Positions 7,551-14,677 are shown, counted from the stretch's first letter. The stretch is DNA of 20,780 nt from Ilumatobacteraceae bacterium (GCA_021741795.1 JAIOXC010000010.1:1-20780); one strand, 5' to 3'. Numbers and translations: made by a program. The notes: generated from the letters alone by a model not told the origin.

Positions 7551-8857
7551 TGATTGATCGCTACTCACTACCAGAGATCGCAGATATTTTCTCGGACGAG
7601 TCTCGTTTTGCCCGATATCTCGAAATTGAGTTGCTCGCTACCGAGGCGCAATCACAATTGGGAGTTGTGCCAAGCGCAGACGCCAAAGAATGTCGCGCGC
7701 GTGCACCCAAAGTGGACGCAGCATTTGTTGCAGATGTCGCAGAACGCGAAAAAGTAACCGATCATGATGTTGCAGCTTTTGTCGATGTTGTTCAGCAACG
7801 TATAGGTATGCCGGCAGGTGCATGGATTCATCACGGCCTCACCTCAACCGATGTGGTTGACACTGCTTGGTGTTGGATGCTCAAAGATGCAAGCGACCTC
7901 ACCATTTCGGCTCTGAATGAATTGATTGCGGAATTGGTCAAACTTGCAGAGGCGCATCGCAACACACCAATAATGGGAAGAACTCATGGCATTCATGCCG
8001 AGCCAACAACGTTTGGTGCGAAAGTTGCGTTGTGGGCGCTGCAACTCAATCGAGATCGTCAGCGCATGACTGCTGCACGAAACAACATTGCTGTGTGCAA
8101 GTTGTCAGGCGCAGTCGGCACCTATTCAAATATCGATCCTGCAATTGAAGCTCATGTCGGAAAATCCCTTGGGTTGTTGCCTGTGCCCGCAACGCAAGTG
8201 ATCGCACGAGACAGACATGCAGAATATTTGTGGGCGTGCACATCTATCGGCACCAGCATTGAAGCAGTCGCAGTTGAGTTGCGTCACTTGCAACGCACTG
8301 AAGTAAGCGAAGTTCGAGAAGGCTTCAAGCCTGGCCAAAAAGGCAGCTCGGCAATGCCGCACAAGCGAAACCCAATTTCGGCAGAGACGCTGACAGGTTT
8401 GTCTCGTGTGTTGCGAGGCAACTTGCAATCCGGATTACAAAACGTTGCGTTGTGGCACGAGCGAGACATTTCGCACTCGTCCGCAGAACGAATCGTGCTT
8501 CCAGATTCGTCAATCCTCGTGTACTACATAGTCAAACGTCTTACCCGATTGATCGGTGGTCTCGAAGTTGATGTGCAGCGTATGAAAGAAAACCTCGACA
8601 GCAGTTTTGGCGTTGTGTTTTCTCAGCCAGTCTTGCTGGCACTCGTCGAAGCTGGTCTTTCGCGCGATGATGCGTATCGAATCGTGCAGGAAGATGCGGC
8701 CATTGCATGGCGCGAACGCAAACCATTTCGAGACGTGTTGACTGCAGACAAGCGCGTCACATTAAACACATCGCAATTAGATCAAGCATTTGATATTGAC
8801 CGTGCGGTTCGTCATGCCCACTCGGCAATTGATGCAACACGCGGCCTTGCACAATGA
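7550..8857 (+). CDS. purB: Adenylosuccinate lyase
   Basis: Fumarase/aspartase-superfamily enzyme that removes fumarate from SAICAR and from adenylosuccinate; 435 residues. Conserved segments: HHGLTSTDVVDTA, GRTHGIHAEPTTFG and the signature loop GSSAMPHKRNP (residues 265-275), which carries the catalytic Ser. Five further in-frame codons precede this ATG, but it overlaps the purA stop by one base and gives the family start MIDRYSLPEIADIF. The end overlaps pyrE by ATGA. Placement right after purA puts both AMP-specific steps in one transcript. Confidence 0.97.
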   Translation: MIDRYSLPEIADIFSDESRFARYLEIELLATEAQSQLGVVPSADAKECRARAPKVDAAFVADVAEREKVTDHDVAAFVDVVQQRIGMPAGAWIHHGLTSTDVVDTAWCWMLKDASDLTISALNELIAELVKLAEAHRNTPIMGRTHGIHAEPTTFGAKVALWALQLNRDRQRMTAARNNIAVCKLSGAVGTYSNIDPAIEAHVGKSLGLLPVPATQVIARDRHAEYLWACTSIGTSIEAVAVELRHLQRTEVSEVREGFKPGQKGSSAMPHKRNPISAETLTGLSRVLRGNLQSGLQNVALWHERDISHSSAERIVLPDSSILVYYIVKRLTRLIGGLEVDVQRMKENLDSSFGVVFSQPVLLALVEAGLSRDDAYRIVQEDAAIAWRERKPFRDVLTADKRVTLNTSQLDQAFDIDRAVRHAHSAIDATRGLAQ

Positions 8858-9423
8858 GCAACTTGCCAAGCATCGATGCTGCACGCGAAGCACTTCGCGA
8901 ACATGTGTTGCAACATTCGCTGAAGACGGGCGACTTCACGCTCAAGTCTGGTCGCACGAGCAAATGGTTTCTTGACACCAAGCAAACTGCGTGCAGAGCA
9001 GACGGCATCTTGTTGGTTGCCGATGTTGCATTGAGTTTGTTGCCGACCGAGATCAACGCGATTGGTGGTTTGACGATGGGAGCCGACCCAGTTGCATATG
9101 GCATTGCCGCAGTTGCTGCAACGCGTGGAAGGCAGTTGCGCAGTTTTAGTGTGCGCAAAGAAGCCAAAGATCACGGAGTAACGGGAAGAATTGCTGGTGC
9201 GTTACAACCTGGCGACAAAGTTGCGATCGTTGAAGACACGGTGACGCGGGGCCTTTCTATTTTTGAGGCAGTCGATGCCGTGCGCGCATTCGGTGCAATT
9301 CCACAATTCATCACGGTCATTGTCGATCGCGGTGGAACTTGTGCGCAGATGGCACAAGAAGCCGGCATCGATTACGAGCCGATGTTGAGTGCTACCGATC
9401 TTGGATACGACTTCGGGTCGTGA
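8854..9423 (+). CDS. pyrE: Orotate phosphoribosyltransferase
   Basis: Transfers phosphoribose from PRPP to orotate, giving OMP in pyrimidine synthesis; 189 residues. The N-terminal FTLKSGRTSKWFLDTK and VRKEAKDHGVTGRIAG (catalytic Lys loop) are typical. The PRPP-binding motif is at about 122-134, IVEDTVTRGLS with Glu127-Asp128. The usual ...TTGGS end of that motif reads TRGLS here, which is atypical, so another phosphoribosyltransferase specificity is possible but less likely given the OPRT-like N-terminus. ATG overlaps the purB stop by 4 nt, and its own stop overlaps the next gene by GTGA. Confidence 0.9.
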   Translation: MSNLPSIDAAREALREHVLQHSLKTGDFTLKSGRTSKWFLDTKQTACRADGILLVADVALSLLPTEINAIGGLTMGADPVAYGIAAVAATRGRQLRSFSVRKEAKDHGVTGRIAGALQPGDKVAIVEDTVTRGLSIFEAVDAVRAFGAIPQFITVIVDRGGTCAQMAQEAGIDYEPMLSATDLGYDFGS

Positions 9424-10238
9424 ACCTTCACGAACTGTTTGACCTCACGTCCCACAACGGGGATGTGTATGTGGGGCAGGGCCTCGAATATCCGTGGGGT
9501 GGCCTCTATGGCGGGCATATTGTTGCCCAAGCATTGCGTGCTGCTGCGTACACGATTGAGGACGGCATGTTGCCGCACTCGGTGCGCGCATACTTCATTC
9601 GCCGCGGCAAAAACACTCAACCGGTTCGATACGAAGTCGATCGCATTCGCGACGGCAAGAGTTTTAGCACCAGGAGAGTTGTGGCGCGTCAAGACGACGG
9701 TGCGATTCTTAACCTGGAAGCCTCGTTCCAAAGATTTGAGCACTCACCAGATATCTCGAACATTGTTCATCAACACGACATCATGCAGCCCGACGAAATT
9801 GAAGAAACGTCGTGGAGTACGTTTCTCAATCGCAGAACAGTGCCACAGTCTGCCTTGACTGGAATAACTCGCGAAGGGGCTGGTCGCATGGCTGCGTGGT
9901 TTCGAGTGAAAGATTCGCTTGGTGATGACGAGTTGCTTCATCGCTGCGCACTTGCATATCTGTCAGACGACTTGCCCAACGAAAGTGTGGTCGAAGCAAT
10001 TCCTGAGCTGCTCAAAGCGTCAACTGCAGGCGGAAATTTTCATGCGAGTTTGGATCACACCGTTTGGTTCCATCGCCCAGTGCGCGCCGATCAGTGGCAC
10101 TTATTCGAGATGTCATGTTTGTCGTATGGCAGCGGGCGAGGCCTTACGCAGGGATATGTATTTGCTCAAGATGGAACTCATGTAGCCACTGTTTCGCAAG
10201 AAACCTTGGTGCGAATAATTCCCGCAGCAAACTCATAA
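9420..10238 (+). CDS. Acyl-CoA thioesterase, TesB/type II family
   Basis: Double-hotdog thioesterase hydrolysing acyl-CoA to free acid and CoA; 272 residues. The first hotdog shows YPWGGLYGGHIVAQALRAA and HSVRAYFIRRGK. The second shows ALAYLSDDLP (candidate catalytic Asp), SLDHTVWFHRP (Thr) and GYVFAQDGTHVATVSQE (Gln), matching the Asp/Thr/Gln triad of TesB. The frame is open upstream to 9339, but GTG 9420 overlaps the pyrE stop as GTGA and gives MNLHELFDL, like family starts. It ends the purA-purB-pyrE unit; any functional link to nucleotides is not obvious. Confidence 0.9.
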   Translation: MNLHELFDLTSHNGDVYVGQGLEYPWGGLYGGHIVAQALRAAAYTIEDGMLPHSVRAYFIRRGKNTQPVRYEVDRIRDGKSFSTRRVVARQDDGAILNLEASFQRFEHSPDISNIVHQHDIMQPDEIEETSWSTFLNRRTVPQSALTGITREGAGRMAAWFRVKDSLGDDELLHRCALAYLSDDLPNESVVEAIPELLKASTAGGNFHASLDHTVWFHRPVRADQWHLFEMSCLSYGSGRGLTQGYVFAQDGTHVATVSQETLVRIIPAANS

Positions 10239-10246
10239 CGAGTTCG

Positions 10247-10278
10247 TGCAGTATTCAATTCACTTGCTGTACTCAATT
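10247..10278 (+). repeat. Imperfect 14-bp direct repeat beyond the tRNA-Phe 3' end
   Basis: TGCAGTATTCAATT (10247-10260) and TGCTGTACTCAATT (10265-10278) differ at two positions. The second copy contains CTTGCTGTA (10263-10271), the same core found in the tandem array at 10484-10544. No U-tract terminator is seen here. Confidence 0.55.
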
Positions 10279-10279
10279 G

Positions 10280-10352
10280 TGGTCGGGACCGGCGTCGATC
10301 CGGTGACCCTGCGCTTTTCAGGCGCATGCTCTGCCTACTGAGCTACCCGACC
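10280..10352 (-). tRNA. tRNA-Phe (anticodon GAA)
   Basis: The minus strand folds as a full cloverleaf. Acceptor GGTCGGG pairs with CCCGACC, the D-arm is GCTC/GAGC, and the anticodon stem TGCGC/GCGCA has loop CTGAAAA (GAA). The T-stem ACCGG/CCGGT has loop ATCGACG. The discriminator is A and CCA is not encoded. Position 54 is A instead of the near-universal T. It is last in a Glu-Asp-Phe cluster. Confidence 0.95.
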
Positions 10353-10376
10353 TTGAAGAGTGCAAGCACTCCCCAG

Positions 10377-10450
10377 CGGTCCCGACGGGACTCGAACCCG
10401 CGACCTCCGCCTTGACAGGGCGGCGTGAACTCCAACTTCACCACGGGACC
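10377..10450 (-). tRNA. tRNA-Asp (anticodon GTC)
   Basis: Cloverleaf on the minus strand: acceptor GGTCCCG/CGGGACC, D-arm GTGA/TCAC, anticodon stem CCGCC/GGCGG with loop CTGTCAA, T-arm GCGGG/CCCGT with the standard TTCGAGT loop. The discriminator is G and CCA is not encoded. It lies 24 nt upstream of tRNA-Phe in transcription order. Confidence 0.96.
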
Positions 10451-10483
10451 AAATGTTTACAACCAACTGGCTGCTATTAAATG

Positions 10484-10544
10484 GTCTTGCTGTATTACGT
10501 CTTGCTGTATTACGTCTTGCTGTATGTACGTCTTGCTGTATTAA
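10484..10544 (+). repeat. Tandem repeat, four ~15-bp units, in the tRNA-Glu/tRNA-Asp spacer
   Basis: GTCTTGCTGTATTAC repeats at 10484-10498, 10499-10513, 10514-10529 (one inserted base, ending GTAC) and 10530-10544 (ending TTAA). Units 1 and 2 are identical. No spacers separate the units, so this is a minisatellite and not a CRISPR. On the transcribed strand it would lie in the tRNA precursor spacer. Confidence 0.9.
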
Positions 10545-10554
10545 TTAACTATCG

Positions 10555-10627
10555 CACCCCCAACGGGATTCGAACCCGTGCCGCCACCTTGAAAGGGTGG
10601 TGTCCTAGGCCACTAGACGATGGGGGC
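10555..10627 (-). tRNA. tRNA-Glu (anticodon TTC)
   Basis: Minus-strand cloverleaf: acceptor GCCCCCA/TGGGGGT (with a G1-U72 wobble, as I recall from other actinobacterial tRNA-Glu), anticodon stem CCACC/GGTGG with loop CTTTCAA, T-arm CACGGG/CCCGT with TTCGAAT. The discriminator is G and CCA is not encoded. It is first in the Glu-Asp-Phe cluster. Confidence 0.96.
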
Positions 10628-10648
10628 ATGGACGAACTTTTCGTTGGA

Positions 10649-10676
10649 AGAGCCCTTGAAATCTATCACTGGCTCT
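10649..10676 (-). terminator. Stem-loop between DUF2017 gene and tRNA-Glu (possible weak terminator)
   Basis: AGAGCC (10649-10654) and GGCTCT (10671-10676) form a 6-bp stem with a 16-nt loop, 28 nt after the DUF2017 stop in transcription order. No run of U follows on either strand. A second 5-bp hairpin (ACGAA/TTCGT) lies at 10632-10644. It may end the clpS transcript or be incidental. Confidence 0.3.
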
Positions 10677-10703
10677 CCCTGTTTCCCCCGTGGATGTTAC
10701 CTG

Positions 10704-11207
10704 TCATGAGTACTCATCTAATTGGGCAGTCACGGCCCAATCCAGCAACCAGCCAAGGTATCCATACAACACAAGGCGTTGGTCGTTTGGGTCGTCCTCA
10801 TCCAAGTCAACATCAATGTCCGACTCGTCAATGTCGAGCACAGTGCCGATGACGAGGCGCAAGTTGTTTATCGAACGCGCGAACTCGTCCAACTCTTGTG
10901 CTGTCAGCACTGTGGTGTCGTCAACAGACTCTCGTGACAACACCGACGTTGCGGTGCCGAGTGATTGCAATCGAGAAGCGAGCAAATCGTCGCGCATTAA
11001 GCGCTGGTACTCCTCGTCGTGTTTTGGATCTTGGTGGTACGCAGTGGGGAAGAGGCGTTTCAAATTTTCGTCCGTTGAGCCGTTCATCAAACTGTCGCGC
11101 AGCTGATCGAGCAAGCTGATCAACGCTTCTTTGTCCGAGAGTTCAAGATGCATCGAGTACTCGCCTTTTCCGAGAGGCCGAATCGGACCTTTGTGTTTGC
11201 GAGCCAT
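10704..11207 (-). CDS. DUF2017 family protein
   Basis: A 167-residue soluble protein of unknown function, recognised as the DUF2017 protein that accompanies clpS in many Actinomycetota. It begins MARKHKGPIRPLGKG, has a helical middle with RLFPTAYHQDPKHDEEYQRL, a very acidic stretch (DIDESDIDVDLDEDD), and ends GYLGWLLDWAVTAQLDEYS. No catalytic motif or membrane segment is visible. Its ATG directly abuts the clpS stop (TAAATG), so the two are co-translated; a role in ClpS/ClpP proteolysis is inference from that pairing. Confidence 0.82.
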   Translation of the reverse strand: MARKHKGPIRPLGKGEYSMHLELSDKEALISLLDQLRDSLMNGSTDENLKRLFPTAYHQDPKHDEEYQRLMRDDLLASRLQSLGTATSVLSRESVDDTTVLTAQELDEFARSINNLRLVIGTVLDIDESDIDVDLDEDDPNDQRLVLYGYLGWLLDWAVTAQLDEYS

Positions 11208-11510
11208 TTATGCGTCTTCGCGTTGCATTGTTGCCCACAGCCCATGTTCGTGCAGACGGTAAACATCGAGTTCGGCTCGCTCGCGAGTTCCATTGGAAAC
11301 AACTGCTCGACCTTTGTGGTGCACATCGAGCATGAGTGCGGTTGCTTTTTCGAGGCTGTATCCAAAAAGTTTTTGTAATACGAGAGTGACATACGACATC
11401 AGATTGATTGGGTCATTCCAAACGAGCACAATCCATGGGCGATCCGTATCAACCGCGCCATCGACGTCCGGTTCTTTGACGGTTGTCGGTCCAACTTCCG
11501 AATTGTTCAC
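11208..11510 (-). CDS. clpS: ATP-dependent Clp protease adaptor ClpS
   Basis: Small adaptor that hands N-degron substrates to the ClpA/ClpC unfoldase for degradation by ClpP; 100 residues. The core is typical: WIVLVWNDPINLMSYVTLVLQKLFGYS, with the NDP motif that binds the substrate N-terminus, then VHHKGRAVV and a C-terminal helix. The ~25-residue N-terminus is acidic and flexible. The start codon is GTG, with no clear ribosome binding site. It is divergent from ctaB with only 46 nt between the starts, so the promoters must lie back to back. DUF2017 follows directly. Confidence 0.93.
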   Translation of the reverse strand: MNNSEVGPTTVKEPDVDGAVDTDRPWIVLVWNDPINLMSYVTLVLQKLFGYSLEKATALMLDVHHKGRAVVSNGTRERAELDVYRLHEHGLWATMQREDA

Positions 11511-11544
11511 ACTTCTAGTGTGCCGTAGCCGAACGACCTTGGCG

Positions 11545-11550
11545 TAGCCT
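11545..11550 (+). promoter_or_regulatory. Candidate -10 box of ctaB (leaderless arrangement)
   Basis: TAGCCT is followed by six bases and the GTG start of ctaB. No Shine-Dalgarno is present. The 6-nt spacing equals that of TACCAT before gpmA. No clear -35 box is seen. Confidence 0.42.
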
Positions 11551-11556
11551 TGACGC

Positions 11557-12513
11557 GTGGCTCTAGGCGTTCAACCCATCGTTCCTTCGCGGATCAGTTC
11601 TCGTTTATTTAGCCATGGCGACGGGAAACGGCGCGAAGACAGCAAAAAGAAGCGCTCGAAATTCGGTTCCTACATCGCATTGACGAAACCGCGAATTATT
11701 GAATTACTACTTGTCACAACAATTCCCACCATGGTGCTTGCGGCGGGAAAGTGGCCGCCGGTCAGCCTGATGGCCTTCACTTTGCTCGGCGGCTCGCTCG
11801 CTGCTGGTGGAGCAAATGCAATCAACATGTACATCGATCGCGATATTGATGCACTGATGGTGCGCACACAAGGCCGGCCGTTGGTTACAGGTGATGTAAG
11901 CCCTCGAAATGCGCTTGTTTTTGCTGTTCTTCTGGAGATCGCCGCGTTTGCGGTGTTGTGGAGTGGCGCAAACCTACTTTCGGCACTGTTGGCACTGAGC
12001 GCAACGATGTTTTATGTCTGCATCTACTCGTTGTGGCTCAAGCGCACGAGCAAACAAAACATTGTTATTGGCGGTGCGGCCGGAGCAGTTCCAGTCTTGG
12101 TTGGCTGGGCGGCAGTGCAAAACTCGCTGGGTTGGGCACCAGTGATTTTGTTTTTAGTCATCTTTTTGTGGACACCCCCACATTTTTGGGCCTTGGCAAT
12201 TCGCCACTCCGACGACTATCGAGCTGCTGGAGTGCCGATGCTGCCCGTAGTTGCAACCATGCAGGAAACAGTTCGCTCAATGGTCATCTATTCGGTAATC
12301 CTGACGGCCACTTCGCTCGTGCTGGTTCCTGTTGCCAATCTTGGCTATATATATGGAATTACAGCGCTGGTATTTGGAACCCTCTTCATCCTCGGATCAA
12401 TTCGATTGGGCCGTGATCCATCCGAATCCCGTTCAATGCGATTGTTCTCGTTTTCAATTACTTATGTCTCGGTGTTGTTTATGGCATTGACCATAGACGT
12501 GCTCGTGAATTAG
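11557..12513 (+). CDS. ctaB: Protohaem IX farnesyltransferase (haem O synthase)
   Basis: Integral membrane UbiA-type prenyltransferase that adds a farnesyl group to haem B, giving haem O, the precursor of the haem A used by aa3/caa3 oxidases; 318 residues. After a basic cytoplasmic N-terminus comes YIALTKPRIIELLLVT. The first Asp-rich motif is N90-x3-D94-x3-D98, followed by RTQGRPLVTG. The second region is HSDDYRAAGVPMLPVV. About eight to nine hydrophobic helices are visible. The GTG start is preferred because a -10-like box sits just before it; no later in-frame ATG precedes the first helix. It heads the oxidase locus. Confidence 0.95.
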   Translation: MALGVQPIVPSRISSRLFSHGDGKRREDSKKKRSKFGSYIALTKPRIIELLLVTTIPTMVLAAGKWPPVSLMAFTLLGGSLAAGGANAINMYIDRDIDALMVRTQGRPLVTGDVSPRNALVFAVLLEIAAFAVLWSGANLLSALLALSATMFYVCIYSLWLKRTSKQNIVIGGAAGAVPVLVGWAAVQNSLGWAPVILFLVIFLWTPPHFWALAIRHSDDYRAAGVPMLPVVATMQETVRSMVIYSVILTATSLVLVPVANLGYIYGITALVFGTLFILGSIRLGRDPSESRSMRLFSFSITYVSVLFMALTIDVLVN

Positions 12514-12557
12514 TGATCAGCGCCAGAAGAAGTTCGGGCACGCGGCCTGCTCATTGT

Positions 12558-12563
12558 TAGTCT
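12558..12563 (+). promoter_or_regulatory. Candidate -10 box upstream of the COX1-like gene
   Basis: TAGTCT lies 9 nt before ATG 12573, in the 59-nt gap after ctaB. No ribosome binding site is seen before the ATG, so a nearly leaderless message is plausible. Motif evidence only. Confidence 0.3.
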
Positions 12564-12572
12564 GTTCTAGTT

Positions 12573-14057
12573 ATGAATACGGTCAATTCCACTGCCACTG
12601 CAGGCCATGCCTCCACCTCGACCGCCCTGGGCACGGTGGCAAATTGGATAACCACAACTGATCATAAAAAGATCGGTCGCCTTTTCGTGGGCGCAAGTGC
12701 ACTGTGGATGCTGAACATCGTCGGCGTCGGAATCGCACTTGGCATTGAGCGCATTGCTCCCGATACGGCAATTTTTAATTCAAATAGCGTGACCCAGCTT
12801 TTTGCAATGCTCCGCACTGGGGCAACTTTCGGCGTGTTGTTACCACTTGCGCTCGGATTCGGCATTGCTGTAGTTCCAACACAAGTTGGTTCGAAGTCGC
12901 TCAGTTTCGCTCGTCTGGCAATGTTTGGTTTTTATGCATGGCTCATCGCTAGTGGACTGGTAATTGGGTCAATTGTTGCCAATGGTGGTCCTGGTGGCGG
13001 AAACCCACAAATGGTTGATCTCTATTTGATGGGTGTTGGAGTCGGTGTAGTTGGCGTGATTGCGGCTTCGGTATCGCTTCTCACAACAGTTTTGACATCG
13101 AGACAAACTGGGCTCTCAATGCTCGAGATCCCAATGTTCTCTTGGTCGGTTTTTGTAGCCGCAATTTCTCTTGTCTTGACCTTGCCTGTTTTGCTCGGCT
13201 CGCTCATTTATGTCGCAGTCGATCATCACTATGGACGTTTGGTTTTTGGTGGTAACGAAGGAATTGACATGTGGTTGGGTTGGGGTTTTAGCCAGCCTCA
13301 AACATTCCTCTATGTCATCCCAGCAATTGGTTTGCTCGCCGAGTTGGCACCGGTTGCCGCGCGAATTCGCCAACCATTGCGTGGCGCGATGTTGGTTGGT
13401 GTAGGACTTGTTTCAACTGCCATCTTTGGCTCCGTGACACAAACACCACATGTGTTTGTGTGGGGTGGTTCACTGAGCGACAAACTTAAGAGCGCAATTC
13501 CGTATGCGTGGTTTAATTTGTTGCCAGTCTTGGGCGTCGTAATTGTGACCCTGCTTTCATTGTTGGCAATTCAAAAAGGAAAAACACGATTGATTGCTCC
13601 ACTGGTACCAACATTTTTGGGCGTTGGCATGATTGTTGTGGGCATGGCTGGAAATGCTGTGCAGAAGATCGAATCAGCGAAGCTCGCTGGAAGTGTGTTT
13701 GAAGAAGCCGCAGTTACATACATTGCATACGGCGCAATGTTGTGTGCTTGGGGCGCTATTTCATATTTCGGTCCAGCACTGTGGGGACGAAAGATTCCAG
13801 ATGCTTCGGTGATAGGAATTGGCGCACTCGGACTTTTTGCGACAGTTCTTGCTTCAGCACCGTATTACTTCGCGAAAGATCAGGTTGCTGGTGTGGTGAG
13901 TGATTTTGATTACTCGGGCCCACAAACACTTTTCAACACGGTTGTCTCCGCTGGCCACGTTTTGATGGCGTTGTGCCTGTTGAGCGCGATAGCCATATCA
14001 ATCAAGTCGTTGAGCAGTGGTGAAACAGTGAGTGCAACTGTTTGGAGCGATCAATGA
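12573..14057 (+). CDS. COX1-like membrane protein lacking haem and CuB ligands
   Basis: A 494-residue polytopic protein, homologous to cytochrome oxidase subunit I but without its metal sites. WITTTDHKKIGRLF matches the CtaD opening (WVFTVDHKKLGLMY). Around helix II it aligns without gaps to the CtaD of this window (TQLFAMLRTG against NQMFTMHATT), and the haem a ligand His is Leu80. In the CuB helix, GHPEVY becomes SQPQTF: the CuB His is Gln241 and the cross-linked Tyr is Phe245. WAHHMF becomes QTPHVF, leaving one His (293). The helix with HFHY has no His (VTYIAYGAM, 381-389). The frame is intact. Its end overlaps the COX3-like gene by ATGA. It cannot be a normal oxidase; function unknown. 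Confidence 0.85.
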   Translation: MNTVNSTATAGHASTSTALGTVANWITTTDHKKIGRLFVGASALWMLNIVGVGIALGIERIAPDTAIFNSNSVTQLFAMLRTGATFGVLLPLALGFGIAVVPTQVGSKSLSFARLAMFGFYAWLIASGLVIGSIVANGGPGGGNPQMVDLYLMGVGVGVVGVIAASVSLLTTVLTSRQTGLSMLEIPMFSWSVFVAAISLVLTLPVLLGSLIYVAVDHHYGRLVFGGNEGIDMWLGWGFSQPQTFLYVIPAIGLLAELAPVAARIRQPLRGAMLVGVGLVSTAIFGSVTQTPHVFVWGGSLSDKLKSAIPYAWFNLLPVLGVVIVTLLSLLAIQKGKTRLIAPLVPTFLGVGMIVVGMAGNAVQKIESAKLAGSVFEEAAVTYIAYGAMLCAWGAISYFGPALWGRKIPDASVIGIGALGLFATVLASAPYYFAKDQVAGVVSDFDYSGPQTLFNTVVSAGHVLMALCLLSAIAISIKSLSSGETVSATVWSDQ

Positions 14058-14668
14058 GCACAACAACTTCACACGCATTACCAAGCGGAGCACAACCAGC
14101 TCCACGCAGCTCAATATTGGTAGCAACAAGTGCAATTGCTGCAGCTGGCACCATGTTGATGTTTGGAATGTTGGCCATGTGGTTCAAGTTTCGCGACGCC
14201 TCACCACTGCGCGAATCTGCTGGTGGCAAGATGATCCACGATTGGTTGCCATCTGACATCAAGATTCCTGAAGTTGCTACCAACACAATGGCGTTCACTA
14301 TGGTCATTGCCTGCGTGATGGCGCAGTGGGCTGTCTATTCGACACGCCGCAACGATTCATCGCACGCAACGTTGGCACTTGCAATCACTTCGTTTATCGG
14401 AATTGCAGCAATTAATGCGCAAGTTGCTGTGTACTTGCAAATGGACATGGGTCTCACTGACGGCGCCTACCAAACAATGTTTTATACCATCACGGGAACG
14501 ATGCTTACGCTGCTCGTAACTGGCGTTACATTTTCAATTGTTGCAATGTTTAGAGCAGTTGCTGGTCGTCTCGGCGACTCAAGCGTGATGAGCGCACATG
14601 CGCTGTATTGGTATTTCCTCACCGCAGTGTTTGTTGCACTGTGGTTCGTCGTGTACGTGCAGAAGTAG
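14054..14668 (+). CDS. COX3-like membrane protein, divergent
   Basis: 204 residues with five predicted membrane helices (about 20-44, 76-94, 106-128, 143-166, 183-201), the same size and layout as bacterial five-helix subunit III. The last helix, ALYWYFLTAVFVALWFVVYV, mirrors LYWHFVDIVWIIIFTLIYL in the CtaE of this window, with His changed to Tyr. QVYEF of CtaE, whose Glu is conserved in COX3, reads QVAVY here. The CtaE TGFHGVHVTVG segment reads TGTMLTLLVTG, losing both His. An in-frame TTG lies four codons upstream, but this ATG overlaps the preceding stop by ATGA. It is probably a partner of the COX1-like protein. Confidence 0.75.
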   Translation: MSTTTSHALPSGAQPAPRSSILVATSAIAAAGTMLMFGMLAMWFKFRDASPLRESAGGKMIHDWLPSDIKIPEVATNTMAFTMVIACVMAQWAVYSTRRNDSSHATLALAITSFIGIAAINAQVAVYLQMDMGLTDGAYQTMFYTITGTMLTLLVTGVTFSIVAMFRAVAGRLGDSSVMSAHALYWYFLTAVFVALWFVVYVQK

Positions 14669-14677
14669 GTACGAGCA

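Noticed and set aside
10484..10544. CRISPR array
   Set aside because: Units are head-to-tail with no unique spacers, are only about 15 bp long, and no cas genes are present.
10280..10627. Integrated element or attachment site at the tRNA cluster
   Set aside because: No integrase, no duplicated tRNA 3' end and no foreign-looking genes flank the cluster in this window.
10628..10703. Strong intrinsic terminator between DUF2017 and tRNA-Glu
   Set aside because: The stem-loop is short with a large loop and has no U-run on either strand; kept only as a low-confidence feature.
10481..10852. Plus-strand open frame across the tandem repeat and tRNA-Glu
   Set aside because: It reads through the repeat (LLYYV repeats), the antisense of a tRNA, and the DUF2017 gene; no start signal or family resemblance.
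12573..14057. Annotating this gene simply as a second cytochrome c oxidase subunit I, or as a pseudogene
   Set aside because: The missing ligands rule out normal catalysis, while the intact 494-codon frame, coupled neighbours and preserved helix framework argue against a decaying pseudogene.
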